Positions 26,848 to 34,951 of a stretch of DNA of 64,000 nt are shown one piece after another. The stretch comes from Cytobacillus firmus (GTDB lineage: Bacteria > Bacillota > Bacilli > Bacillales > Cytobacillaceae). The position numbers were made by a program, and so were the translations under genes. The stretch spans positions 1 to 64,000 of the forward strand of contig NZ_JAMBOJ010000009.1 in the NCBI RefSeq assembly GCF_023715565.1. Reading direction: 5' to 3'. How positions within the stretch are numbered: position 1 is the first letter of the stretch; each line of letters starts with the position of its first letter. The notes under the pieces are model-generated. The model saw only the letters and a list, made by a program, of their open reading frames with translations. It made no database searches and was not told the origin of the DNA.

Positions 26848-27435
26848 TTGTTAAAAGACCGGATGGAAAAGCACTTGAAAGAACAGCCCGCTGAACTTTA
26901 TAAAAAAGAGCAGGAATTTGCCCAAAAGCACGGGCTCTTGAATAATGGTCATGAAGTAGAAACCAGGAATCGAGAAGACCGCTTTAATGAAGCATATATA
27001 GAAAGAGGAGATAAGGAAACAGAGGAAGTTCTCGGACAAGAATCTGCCGACTTTTTAAATCAGCCGATAGACTACTTCAAAAATCATAAAAATGAATTTA
27101 TGTATCTGGAGTCGAAGTGGTTTGACCTGATCGGGGCGGATGCTGTTTCCTTTGAAACTGATGATGTTTTTGGCAACTATGAAGTCATGCTGGGACTGAA
27201 GCTGCCAAAAAAAGCAGAATCAGCTATGAGAGCATTTATAGATGAGAATACTCATACAGGCACGCCAAAATACAGCCTGATGTTCAGCCAGCAGGATGGG
27301 CTTTGGGATTTTAATTTTTCACTCAACGATATTGACGGCTTTAAAGAGGAGCTATCTATTCAAGATGCATATCAATTAGTTTACGAATTCCTTTTTAACC
27401 TTGTGTCAGAAGTGGAAGAAACCCGCAATAAGTAA
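26848..27435 (+). CDS. Unidentified protein downstream of the DEAD-box helicase
   Basis: A 195-residue soluble protein starting at TTG, with GAGGAGG eight bases upstream. The N-terminal 60 residues are charged and helical (MEKHLKEQPAELYKKEQEFAQ); the rest has mixed structure with acidic patches (DLIGADAVSFETDDVFGNYEVML). No signal peptide, membrane helix or catalytic motif is visible. The 23-base gap suggests cotranscription with the helicase. I do not recognise the family. Confidence 0.7.
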   Translation: MLKDRMEKHLKEQPAELYKKEQEFAQKHGLLNNGHEVETRNREDRFNEAYIERGDKETEEVLGQESADFLNQPIDYFKNHKNEFMYLESKWFDLIGADAVSFETDDVFGNYEVMLGLKLPKKAESAMRAFIDENTHTGTPKYSLMFSQQDGLWDFNFSLNDIDGFKEELSIQDAYQLVYEFLFNLVSEVEETRNK

Positions 27436-27474
27436 ATACTTACAGCCAGATATTAGGATGAACTCTTAATTTTT

Positions 27475-27508
27475 TGTCCAAACCATGATAAACGTCATGG
27501 TTTGGACA
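27475..27508. promoter_or_regulatory. Perfect 14-bp inverted repeat upstream of des
   Basis: The arms 27475-27488 and 27495-27508 (TGTCCAAACCATGA and its complement) are perfect around TAAACG, about 76 bases before des. T residues precede it but none follow, so it is not a normal forward terminator. The inner CATGA/TCATG resembles the DesR half-sites reported for B. subtilis, so it may be the DesR-P binding site. Confidence 0.45.
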
Positions 27509-27583
27509 TGACACCTATGTCTACAAAGCTGTTCGCAAACCCTTTATTATTAAAATTAACGTCATGATGAAGGGAATTAACAA

Positions 27584-28627
27584 ATGACTTCAAAACAAAA
27601 ACAACTCAACTTAAAAAAACAAATGGCACCTTATGAAAAATCAGATTTAACAAAAAGCATTATGCAGCTGGTAAATACGCTGGGACCATTTTTCCTGCTG
27701 TGGTTCATGGCTTATAAAAGCCTGAGCATTTCTTACTTGCTGACGCTTGGCATATCTGTCGTTGCAGCAGGCTTTCTTGTCAGGACCTTCATTATTTTCC
27801 ATGATTGCTGCCACCATTCCTTTTTCAAAAACCGCAAAGCAAACAAAATCATTGGCACAATCACTGGGATCCTGACCGTCTTTCCTTATCACCAATGGCA
27901 GCATGACCACAATGTGCACCATGCCACCAGCGGTAATCTGGACAAGCGCGGTACTGGAGATATCTGGACACTGACAGTGAAAGAATATCAGGATGCGTCA
28001 TGGTCCACTCGTGCAGCATACCGCATTTACCGCAATCCTTTCGTTATGTTAGGTATAGGCCCTATATATGTATTTTTGTTAAAAAACCGTTTTAACAGAA
28101 AAGGGGCAAGAAAGAATGAACGCATCAATACGTACCTTATAAATGCGGCCATCGCCGGTTTGTATGCGTTTATGTGCTGGGCTATCGGATGGGAAGCGTT
28201 CCTGATGGTTCAGGGGCCGATCTTTATGATTTCCGGAGCAGCCGGAATTTGGCTTTTCTATGTACAGCATACATTTGAAGATTCCTATTTTGAAGAGGAT
28301 GATAAGTGGGAGTATGTTAAAGCTGCTGTAGAAGGAAGTTCCTTTTACAAGCTGCCAAAAGTACTTCAGTGGCTTACAGGGAACATCGGGTTCCATCATA
28401 TTCATCACTTAAGCCCGCGCGTTCCTAACTATAACCTTGAAAGCGCCCATTATAATACAGCTGAACTTCAGAATGTACCGACGATTACTCTTTCTACCAG
28501 CCTGAAGTCACTTCAATTCCGCTTATGGGATGAAGAAGCACAAGACTTCACCGGGTATGGAGCAGCAAAGAAGTCTTCTGTCAGCAAAAACCAGAGCAGA
28601 ACTAAAACGGCATCTGTGAAGCCGTAA
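27584..28627 (+). CDS. des: Delta5 acyl-lipid desaturase
   Basis: A 347-residue integral-membrane diiron desaturase that introduces cis double bonds into phospholipid acyl chains, raising fluidity in the cold. The three His boxes are HDCCHHS, HDHNVHH and HHIHH, separated by membrane helices. Length and sequence follow B. subtilis Des (352) along the whole protein (KRGTGDIW, RNPFVMLGIGPIYVFL, WLFYVQHTFEDSYF). GAAGGGA precedes the ATG. It sits directly before its own regulators desK and desR, so expression should depend on the DesK-DesR thermosensor. Confidence 0.96.
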   Translation: MTSKQKQLNLKKQMAPYEKSDLTKSIMQLVNTLGPFFLLWFMAYKSLSISYLLTLGISVVAAGFLVRTFIIFHDCCHHSFFKNRKANKIIGTITGILTVFPYHQWQHDHNVHHATSGNLDKRGTGDIWTLTVKEYQDASWSTRAAYRIYRNPFVMLGIGPIYVFLLKNRFNRKGARKNERINTYLINAAIAGLYAFMCWAIGWEAFLMVQGPIFMISGAAGIWLFYVQHTFEDSYFEEDDKWEYVKAAVEGSSFYKLPKVLQWLTGNIGFHHIHHLSPRVPNYNLESAHYNTAELQNVPTITLSTSLKSLQFRLWDEEAQDFTGYGAAKKSSVSKNQSRTKTASVKP

Positions 28628-28648
28628 ACTGAATGTATAAGCTGAAGA

Positions 28649-28686
28649 ACAGCTCCTTTGTGGTATGATAGCAAAGGAGCTGTTTC
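28649..28686 (+). terminator. Hairpin between des and desK
   Basis: ACAGCTCCTTTG pairs with CAAAGGAGCTGT, followed by TTC. The weak T run may let some transcription continue into desKR. Confidence 0.65.
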
Positions 28687-28717
28687 ATTATTTCACGAAT
28701 AAAAAGAGGTACTTCAT

Positions 28718-29854
28718 ATGTTAAAAAATTATTTAACTGCATTGAAAAGTTCAGGCATTTCTCCATATATATGGAGTGTATTCAGCATTCTGCCGTTTTA
28801 TTTCATCTTCAGATCTACATCTAAAATCGCCATAGCCGTTGGAATTATCCTGACTATCCTATTTTTTATATCGCTGCGTTTTGCTTTTCTTTCGCGGAAA
28901 TGGCCAGTTTATTTATGGACTGGCATCTTAATCAGCATATCGATCACAATGACCATTCTTTTTTCATTTATTTACTTTGCCTTTTATATTGCTTATTACA
29001 ATGGACATATCAAAAACAGGATTGCCTTTTTAACGCTGTATGTCATCCACCTGATCGCAACCACCATCTCCATAAACATTAATTTTGTCACCCAGAAGCC
29101 ATTATTTCTCGAGCAGATCCCTTTTATTATTATCATTTGGATCAGTGTGATTTTGCTGCCTTTTAACATTCATAATAAGAAAAAGCAGGAAAGGCTTGAG
29201 GAACAGCTCGAAGACGCCAACAAAAGGATCGCGGACCTCGTTAAACAGGAAGAAAGGCAGCGGATCGCCCGGGATCTTCATGATACACTCGGACAAAAAT
29301 TGTCTCTTATCGGGTTAAAAAGTGATCTGGCCAGGAAGCTCATCAATAAGGATCCTGACCAAGCAAAGGAAGAGCTTGTAGATGTTCAGCAAACAGCCAG
29401 AACAGCATTAAACGAAGTTAGAAAAATGGTTTCCCAGATGAGGGGAATCAGGCTGAAGGAAGAAATTATCCTTGTTAAGCAAATTTTAAAGGCCGCATCT
29501 ATCCAATTCATCGGGGAAGAGGATATCAAATTAAAGAATGTATCCCTGTTCCTTGAGAATATTTTAAGCATGTGCATGAAAGAAGCTGTAACAAATGTAG
29601 TAAAACACAGCAAGGCGACAGAATGCCGTATCAATGTCGAGCAAACCTGGAATGAAGTCAGCATTACTGTCCAGGATAACGGGGTCGGCATGAACCCCTC
29701 AACAGATGTAGGCAAGGGGTCTGGTCTACTTGGCTTAGGGGAGCGGCTGGATTTTGTCAATGGAAGCCTTGAGATTGAATCTGAGAATGGAACAACGATT
29801 ATAATGAGAGTACCTACAGTCGTGAAGGAACCGAACAAGGAGGAGAGGGCATGA
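28718..29854 (+). CDS. desK: Membrane thermosensor histidine kinase
   Basis: A 378-residue kinase with about five N-terminal membrane helices (residues 15-155), a coiled linker (KKQERLEEQLEDANKRIADL) and a HisKA_3 catalytic core. The phosphorylated residue is His188 in IARDLHDTLGQK, the same position as in B. subtilis DesK. ATP-lid motifs follow (DNGVGM, GSGLLGLGERL). It senses membrane thickness or order and acts as phosphatase or kinase toward DesR. The stop overlaps desR by four bases. Confidence 0.95.
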   Translation: MLKNYLTALKSSGISPYIWSVFSILPFYFIFRSTSKIAIAVGIILTILFFISLRFAFLSRKWPVYLWTGILISISITMTILFSFIYFAFYIAYYNGHIKNRIAFLTLYVIHLIATTISININFVTQKPLFLEQIPFIIIIWISVILLPFNIHNKKKQERLEEQLEDANKRIADLVKQEERQRIARDLHDTLGQKLSLIGLKSDLARKLINKDPDQAKEELVDVQQTARTALNEVRKMVSQMRGIRLKEEIILVKQILKAASIQFIGEEDIKLKNVSLFLENILSMCMKEAVTNVVKHSKATECRINVEQTWNEVSITVQDNGVGMNPSTDVGKGSGLLGLGERLDFVNGSLEIESENGTTIIMRVPTVVKEPNKEERA

Positions 29855-30450
29855 TAAAGATCGTCATAGCTGAAGATCAACGGATGGTGCTGGGTGCTTT
29901 AGGATCCCTGCTAAATCTCGAAGATGATATGGAGGTCATTGGGAAAGCTTCGAATGGGAAAGAAGCCATATCCCTCGTCAAAACTCTTAAACCGGATGTA
30001 TGCATCATGGATATTGAGATGCCGGAAAAAAGCGGCCTGGAAGCAGCTGAAGAATTAAGAGACAGCGGCTGCAAAGTTATTATTCTGACGACCTTCGCGA
30101 GGTCAGGCTATTTCCAGCGTGCCCTCAAGGCCGGTGTAAGAGGTTACTTGCTAAAAGACAGCCCAAGTGAGGAACTGGCAAGCTCTATCAGAAACGTCCT
30201 GGAAGGAAGGCGCATCTATGCACCTGAATTAATGGATGATGTCTATGGCGAAGAAAATCCGCTGACAGACCGGGAAAAAGAGGTACTGGAACTGATAGCG
30301 AACGGCAAAAACACTAAAGAAATTGCCGACCAGCTCAGTATTAAGACAGGAACTGTGCGAAACTATATCTCGGCTATTCTTGATAAACTCGAAGTTACGA
30401 ACAGGATTGAAGCCATAACCCAATCCAAAGAGAAGGGCTGGTTTAAATAA
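29851..30450 (+). CDS. desR: NarL-family response regulator
   Basis: A 199-residue regulator with a receiver domain (phospho-acceptor Asp54 in CIMDIEMP, conserved Lys in LLKDSP) and a C-terminal LuxR-type helix-turn-helix (LTDREKEVLELIANGKNTKEI). Phosphorylated by DesK, it activates des. ATGA overlap with desK indicates translational coupling. Length and residue positions match B. subtilis DesR. Confidence 0.95.
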   Translation: MIKIVIAEDQRMVLGALGSLLNLEDDMEVIGKASNGKEAISLVKTLKPDVCIMDIEMPEKSGLEAAEELRDSGCKVIILTTFARSGYFQRALKAGVRGYLLKDSPSEELASSIRNVLEGRRIYAPELMDDVYGEENPLTDREKEVLELIANGKNTKEIADQLSIKTGTVRNYISAILDKLEVTNRIEAITQSKEKGWFK

Positions 30451-30461
30451 AATTTTAAATG

Positions 30462-30501
30462 AAAAAGGACAGCGGCCCATTTTGGCTTAGCTGTCCTTTT
30501 T
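30462..30501. terminator. Bidirectional terminator
   Basis: AAAAAGGACAGC (30462-30473) pairs perfectly with GCTGTCCTTTTT (30490-30501); it serves desR and the convergent small gene, whose last codons it overlaps. Confidence 0.85.
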
Positions 30502-30798
30502 CATATTTTTTATTTCTTCCATCACAATGAAGGCAAGATCATCATTTCCGAACAAGGATAGAACACCAAGCAGAGTCTGATCAGGCACATCGCCTGCTTC
30601 TGCTTTTGGGACAGTCAGGTCCAGAGCTTCCTTTAGTGAACTGTTTTCTCCCTGATCCGGATATGCCTTTAAATAGATTTCCTCCGGATTTAAATCGTGA
30701 TTGATGCACCACTGGGCAAATACGAGGATCATCATTTTCTCTTCGCCCTGATAGTTTTGAATAATTTTATCTTCAAGCTCTTTACTGTTCATTATCAT
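30487..30798 (-). CDS. Small acidic protein of unknown function
   Basis: A 103-residue soluble, mostly helical acidic protein (SKELEDKIIQNYQGEEKMMILVF). AAAAGGGG lies upstream; either the ATG at 30798 or the one two codons later could be used. Its 3' end overlaps the desR terminator hairpin, so its last residues are encoded in the stem. No motif or family is recognised. Confidence 0.6.
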   Translation of the reverse strand: MIMNSKELEDKIIQNYQGEEKMMILVFAQWCINHDLNPEEIYLKAYPDQGENSSLKEALDLTVPKAEAGDVPDQTLLGVLSLFGNDDLAFIVMEEIKNMKKDS

Positions 30799-30880
30799 AA
30801 ATCCCCTTTTGTATTGATATATTGATTATAAATTTAAAAAGATGATTTTTCACCTTTATTTCTTTTTCTTTTGCTTATAG

Positions 30881-30895
30881 AATTTTCAGTAATCC
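30881..30895. promoter_or_regulatory. CodY-like box
   Basis: AATTTTCAGTAATCC agrees with the CodY consensus AATTTTCWGAAAATT at 11 of 15 positions by my count and lies just upstream of the ilvE promoters. B. subtilis ybgE, the equivalent gene, is a strong CodY target. Confidence 0.45.
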
Positions 30896-30913
30896 TGATT
30901 AATTCTAAATTTA

Positions 30914-30955
30914 TTGTCAATTCGTATTGACATTTATATAGTAGAATATCATAAT
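30914..30955 (+). promoter_or_regulatory. Two overlapping SigA promoters of ilvE
   Basis: TTGTCA (30914-30919), 17 bases, TATAGT; and TTGACA (30927-30932), 17 bases, CATAAT (30950-30955). Transcripts would start about 260 bases before ilvE. Confidence 0.7.
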
Positions 30956-30961
30956 ATTAGA

Positions 30962-31225
30962 AAAACTTATAAAAACTTTAACAAATAACTGCACTACTGC
31001 CTTGAAGTAGAAAAGAGCGGAAGGCAACCCTTACAAAACAGCATACAAGTCTTTTAATGACTTCAGCTATTGCTGTTGAGCATCCAAATTGGTTGTTTCA
31101 GGGAAGCGAGCCCTTTCGTCCACGCTGGGAGGATGACTGGGCGTTTTTATTTACACTCTTTTAAGAGCAGCACGAAAAGCAGGCATTAGGTTTTTAAATC
31201 ATCTACAGATAGGGAGTTTTGACAA
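30962..31225 (+). other. Long structured leader of ilvE with an internal terminator-like hairpin
   Basis: The leader contains a hairpin ACAGCA-AAGTC / GACTT-TGCTGT (31038-31076) and a terminator-like stem GCCC-TTT-CGTCC / GGATG-ACT-GGGC (31110-31142) followed by GTTTTTAT. The run GCGAGCCCTTTCGTCC looks like the terminator side of a T-box leader, but the T-box core TGGNACC is absent. A 35-codon frame (ATG 31057 to TAA 31164) crosses it without a ribosome site. Confidence 0.5.
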
Positions 31226-32323
31226 ATGACAGAATTTAAAATTGAAATCAACCACACACCTAAGAAAAAACAAAAACCTGCATTTGATAACCTGGTGTTT
31301 GGCAAGAACTTTACAGATCATATGTTTGAAATGGATTATACTGCCGGACGGGGCTGGCACGACCCAAGAATTGTACCGTATCAGCCGCTTTCTCTTGATC
31401 CCGCCGCAATGATTTTCCATTATGGTCAGAGTGTCTTTGAAGGGTTAAAAGCCTATCTTACCATTGATAATGAGGTATTGCTGTTCCGCCCTGAAAAGAA
31501 TATGGAGAGATTGAATAAATCCAACTCCAGGTTATGTATTCCTGAAATTGATGAAGAGCTTGCTCTTTATGCCTTAAAAGAATTAATTTCAGCTGATCGG
31601 GACTGGATTCCGAATGTTGAAGGAACTTCACTGTATATCCGGCCGTTTGTCATTTCAACTGAGCCATACCTGGGAGTGGCTCCATCAACGAGATACAAAT
31701 TTATCATTATTCTTTCGCCGGTAGGCGCTTATTATAAGGAAGGCATCAACCCTGTTAAAATTGCTGTTCAAAATGAATACGTGCGTGCCGTAAAAGGGGG
31801 AACAGGCACAGCTAAAACAGGAGGGAACTATGCAGCAAGTCTCAAAGCTCAGGAGCTTGCAAGCTTAACGGGATATTCGCAAGTTCTATGGCTTGATGGA
31901 AAAGAAAATAAATATATTGAAGAAGTGGGAAGCATGAACATTTTCTTCAAAATTAACGGAGAAGTTGTAACACCAGAACTTAATGGCAGCATCCTGGAAG
32001 GAATCACTCGAAACTCTGTACTGGAGTTACTGAAATATTGGAATGTTCCGGTGACTGAAAGAAGAATTTCTATTGAAGAAATCTATCAGGCACATGCCGA
32101 TGGCCAGCTTGAAGAAGCATTTGGAACAGGCACGGCTGCTGTTATTTCTCCAATTGGAGAATTCTTCTGGGACAACAAGATTATTGAAATTAATGAAGGT
32201 AAAACCGGGGATCTGTCCAGGAAAATCTATGATACACTGACCGGCATTCAAAAAGGTACCGAATCTGATCCATTTGGATGGAGTGTAAAAGTGGCAAAGA
32301 AAGAGACAGCAGGCATTAAATAA
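31226..32323 (+). CDS. ilvE: Branched-chain amino acid aminotransferase
   Basis: A 365-residue fold-type IV, PLP-dependent enzyme that interconverts Leu, Ile and Val with their 2-oxo acids. The PLP Lys is Lys197 in AKTGGNYAAS; other signatures are IFHYGQSVFEGLKAY, YIRPFV and FGTGTAAVISPIG. It corresponds to B. subtilis YbgE/YwaA (IlvE/IlvK) in length and sequence. ATAGGGAG precedes the ATG. The CodY-like box and long leader suggest repression when branched-chain amino acids are plentiful. Confidence 0.93.
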   Translation: MTEFKIEINHTPKKKQKPAFDNLVFGKNFTDHMFEMDYTAGRGWHDPRIVPYQPLSLDPAAMIFHYGQSVFEGLKAYLTIDNEVLLFRPEKNMERLNKSNSRLCIPEIDEELALYALKELISADRDWIPNVEGTSLYIRPFVISTEPYLGVAPSTRYKFIIILSPVGAYYKEGINPVKIAVQNEYVRAVKGGTGTAKTGGNYAASLKAQELASLTGYSQVLWLDGKENKYIEEVGSMNIFFKINGEVVTPELNGSILEGITRNSVLELLKYWNVPVTERRISIEEIYQAHADGQLEEAFGTGTAAVISPIGEFFWDNKIIEINEGKTGDLSRKIYDTLTGIQKGTESDPFGWSVKVAKKETAGIK

Positions 32324-32335
32324 TACTTTATGACT

Positions 32336-32363
32336 GGATCGGCATCTAAAGCCGATCCTTTTT
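32336..32363 (+). terminator. Intrinsic terminator of ilvE
   Basis: GGATCGGC pairs with GCCGATCC around ATCTAAA, followed by TTTTTC. Confidence 0.9.
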
Positions 32364-32435
32364 CTATTTTAGGCATGAAATCCCTCTAAAACGGGAAAAT
32401 ATAGAAAGAACCTATTAAGGAGAGGGGATTAAAAA

Positions 32436-32696
32436 ATGGACAAGATTGAAGTAGGAGAAGTTTTTACAATTAGTGATGAAAATGATCAGGAAATGGAAGT
32501 GGAGGTTCTCGCATCTGCAGAGGTTGATGGGAATCAATATGCTGCTGTCAGCTTTGTCGAAGATCTTGAGGAAGACACAGAAGAAGATATTGATGTGTTC
32601 TTTTTAAAACTGGATGAGGATGGCGACTTTACACCCATTGAAAGCGATGAAGAATTTAACAAAGTCTCAGCGGTATTCGAAGAAATGATAAAGTGA
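32436..32696 (+). CDS. DUF1292 family protein
   Basis: An 86-residue, very acidic protein with the DUF1292 (YrzB-like) pattern: an N-terminal beta sandwich (EVGEVFTISDENDQEMEVEVLA), EEDIDVFFLKL and an acidic tail helix. Function is unknown across the family. AAGGAGAGG precedes the ATG. Own promoter space and own terminator indicate a single-gene unit. Confidence 0.85.
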   Translation: MDKIEVGEVFTISDENDQEMEVEVLASAEVDGNQYAAVSFVEDLEEDTEEDIDVFFLKLDEDGDFTPIESDEEFNKVSAVFEEMIK

Positions 32697-32703
32697 AACT
32701 ATA

Positions 32704-32737
32704 ATCAGTGGGGCTTTTCCCACTGATCTCTTTTTTT
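32704..32737 (+). terminator. Intrinsic terminator
   Basis: ATCAGTGGG pairs with CCCACTGAT, followed by CTCTTTTTTT. Confidence 0.9.
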
Positions 32738-32778
32738 ACATATCCTGGAGAACGACTACGGAAACAGCAGGTGATCCA

Positions 32779-33690
32779 ATGAAAATACTTTGCATCGATG
32801 GCGGGGGGATACGCGGTGTTTTTGCCGTAAGCATTTTAAAAGCTCTCGAAAAGGAACTGAAACAGCCTGTCTGCGACTATTTTGATATAATCGCAGGCAC
32901 AAGCACAGGGGCGATCATTGCCTCTTCACTGGTCATGAAAAAAGATATGAGCGAGGTCCTGAATGGATACGAATCATTCGGGAAGAAGATTTTTGTCAAA
33001 CAGGCTAAGGTCGGCCTTTTTAAAAGTGTCTACAGTGATAAGTATATGCGGCGCTTTTTCCGGAAAGCCTTTGGTGAAACGCAGCTGTCCGATATAAAAA
33101 AACCGCTTTTGATTCCAGCTGTCGATGTAACACATGGCAAACCGTTTGTGCACCGTTCCAATTACGGAAGTCCCGGCAATGATAGCCTATCCATGAAGCT
33201 TTGGGATGCAGTGCTTTCCTCCTGTTCTGCACCTGTCTATTTCCCGCCTAACAACATCAGCAACAGTTATTTATCCATAGACGGAGGGTTATGGGCGAAT
33301 AATCCATCTCTCATTTGTATTACGGAGGCTATGCATCACTTCAAGATTGAGCTGCAAAACATAAAAATCCTTTCGCTAGGTACAGGTCTCCAAAAAATTG
33401 ATTTTACGATTGATCATGATAAATATTGGGGTGTAAAGCATTGGCTGCCATTCCAGCTACCGTCCATGAAAGTGACGCCCAAGTTATTGGACTTGGCTCT
33501 GCATTTATCCTCCGAATCTGTGACCTACCATTGCAAACATCTTCTTGGAGAAAATTACCTGCGCATTAATGAAGATCTGGGTGAAGAAATGCCTTTTGAC
33601 GAAGTAAAGTTTGTGGAAGAATTGATTTTGCTTGGAGAGAAGGTCTACCAGGACCGGCGGGAGGAAATTAGGAAGTTCTTACTTTCATGA
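32779..33690 (+). CDS. Patatin-like phospholipase
   Basis: A 303-residue cytoplasmic acyl hydrolase with a Ser-Asp dyad. Motifs are the oxyanion loop DGGGIRG near the N-terminus, GTSTG with Ser42, and DGGLWANNP with Asp168. It should hydrolyse acyl chains of phospholipids or related lipids. The short form and N-terminal start at the first strand resemble the CapV type of patatin used in CBASS defence, but no nucleotide cyclase or other defence gene lies near, so a housekeeping lipase is likelier. The site AGCAGGTGATCC precedes the ATG. Confidence 0.87.
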   Translation: MKILCIDGGGIRGVFAVSILKALEKELKQPVCDYFDIIAGTSTGAIIASSLVMKKDMSEVLNGYESFGKKIFVKQAKVGLFKSVYSDKYMRRFFRKAFGETQLSDIKKPLLIPAVDVTHGKPFVHRSNYGSPGNDSLSMKLWDAVLSSCSAPVYFPPNNISNSYLSIDGGLWANNPSLICITEAMHHFKIELQNIKILSLGTGLQKIDFTIDHDKYWGVKHWLPFQLPSMKVTPKLLDLALHLSSESVTYHCKHLLGENYLRINEDLGEEMPFDEVKFVEELILLGEKVYQDRREEIRKFLLS

Positions 33691-33743
33691 AAAGGAGCAG
33701 GGACTTTTCCTGCTCTATTCTCATTTTATCACAGAATAATACT

Positions 33744-34731
33744 TTAAGGCTCTTCTGTGTTTTGTAGAACTTCAGCAATCGTTTCAGTGAGGCTGTGAGG
33801 ACCCTTTGCGTCATGGCCAGCTTCCCAGTTCATCATTCCGCCAAATCCGCGGTTTAAAGCCAGGATGGTTTTCTTTTTCATGGTGGCTGATCCATTATAG
33901 TAATAGCTGATGCCATTTATGCTGATTATATCTTTTCCTGCATATTCAGGATTATTGTTTATGACGGCCTGATAGGATACAGGCTTAACAGCAGGATCCT
34001 CCGGCTGAGCATAAAGTGGAACACCTAAAACCAGCTTATCCTTGGAAATCCCCTGTGAATCAAAGAGATTCCCCCAATATTTGACGATATTCTCTGTAAA
34101 AGAATAGGGAGACAGATTAGCAGCATTGTATCCGCCATCCCACTGGCCGTCATATGCCATGATATTTACATAATCAACTTTAGTGAACATGTCAGGCTCA
34201 TACACAACATATCCGTTCTCTGTACCTGTAACACTATGAACCTTGGCATGAACCGCAACAGATAGCTCCTTGCCGTTTGCATGGAGTGCTCCGCTCAAAT
34301 GATTGATAAAAACAGCCAGGAATCTTGCATCCTCCTTTGAACGCGGATGCTCAAAATCAATATCAATTCCGTCAAGGTTTTCCTTTTTAACCAGCCCCAA
34401 AAGTTCTGTTACTAGCCTGCTTCTCGAGGAATCTTCCGCTATTGCCTGTTTAAAATAATCATAGGATTCCCCGCCCTTGAAATGAAACCATCCCCCCAGA
34501 GCCAGGAATGCCTTCACATCTTGCTTATGAGCATTTGACACCACTTTCTGCAGATTATTCCGCGCCGTCTTACCAGAAAATGAAATGCTTCCGTCCATCT
34601 CAGGATGAAGCAGGGACAGGCTGTTTAATAGACTGGAGCCCATATGTGTTTTTTGTATAATAAATGCCGGCAGCGAATCCGCCGGAAAAAATAATAGCAA
34701 CCATGATCAAAACGTGATATTTTCTCTTCAC
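33744..34731 (-). pseudogene. GH18 glycosidase gene broken near its N-terminus
   Basis: The intact part (318 residues if read from TTG 34700) is a GH18 domain: ALGGWFHFKGGES, the catalytic DGIDIDFEH and MAYDGQWDGG. The expected start is GTG 34731, with GGAGG ten bases upstream, which reads a signal anchor (KRKYHVLIMVAIIFSGGFAAG) and then runs into TGA in the wrong frame after 43 codons. The GH18 part lies in another frame and lacks the first beta strand normally found before the HPxxDG segment. A deletion not divisible by three between anchor and domain explains both. The TTG start has no ribosome site, so product is doubtful. Confidence 0.7.
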
Positions 34732-34951
34732 TTCTGGAAAACCTCCATCTTTCAATCCTTTAAAAGTGTAACAAAAAAGAAAAGATGGAGGGGGTGGTAA
34801 TTTATTGCTGACATTCCATTCCTCAGAATAAACAATAAACTTTTAATAAATATGATTCTCATCACATTACGGGCCTTTCCTTCATGGTACATTCCTTATA
34901 AGTCTAGTAACAGCCTTGAAAAAGGATTGAAATAATAGGAGGAATTGTACA

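Noticed and set aside
31057-31164. 35-codon frame in the ilvE leader, possible leader peptide
   Set aside because: No Shine-Dalgarno, few branched-chain codons, and it overlaps two RNA hairpins that explain the sequence better.
32779-33690. Patatin as a CBASS defence effector
   Set aside because: No CD-NTase, ubiquitin-like or other defence gene is adjacent; neighbours are metabolic or hypothetical.
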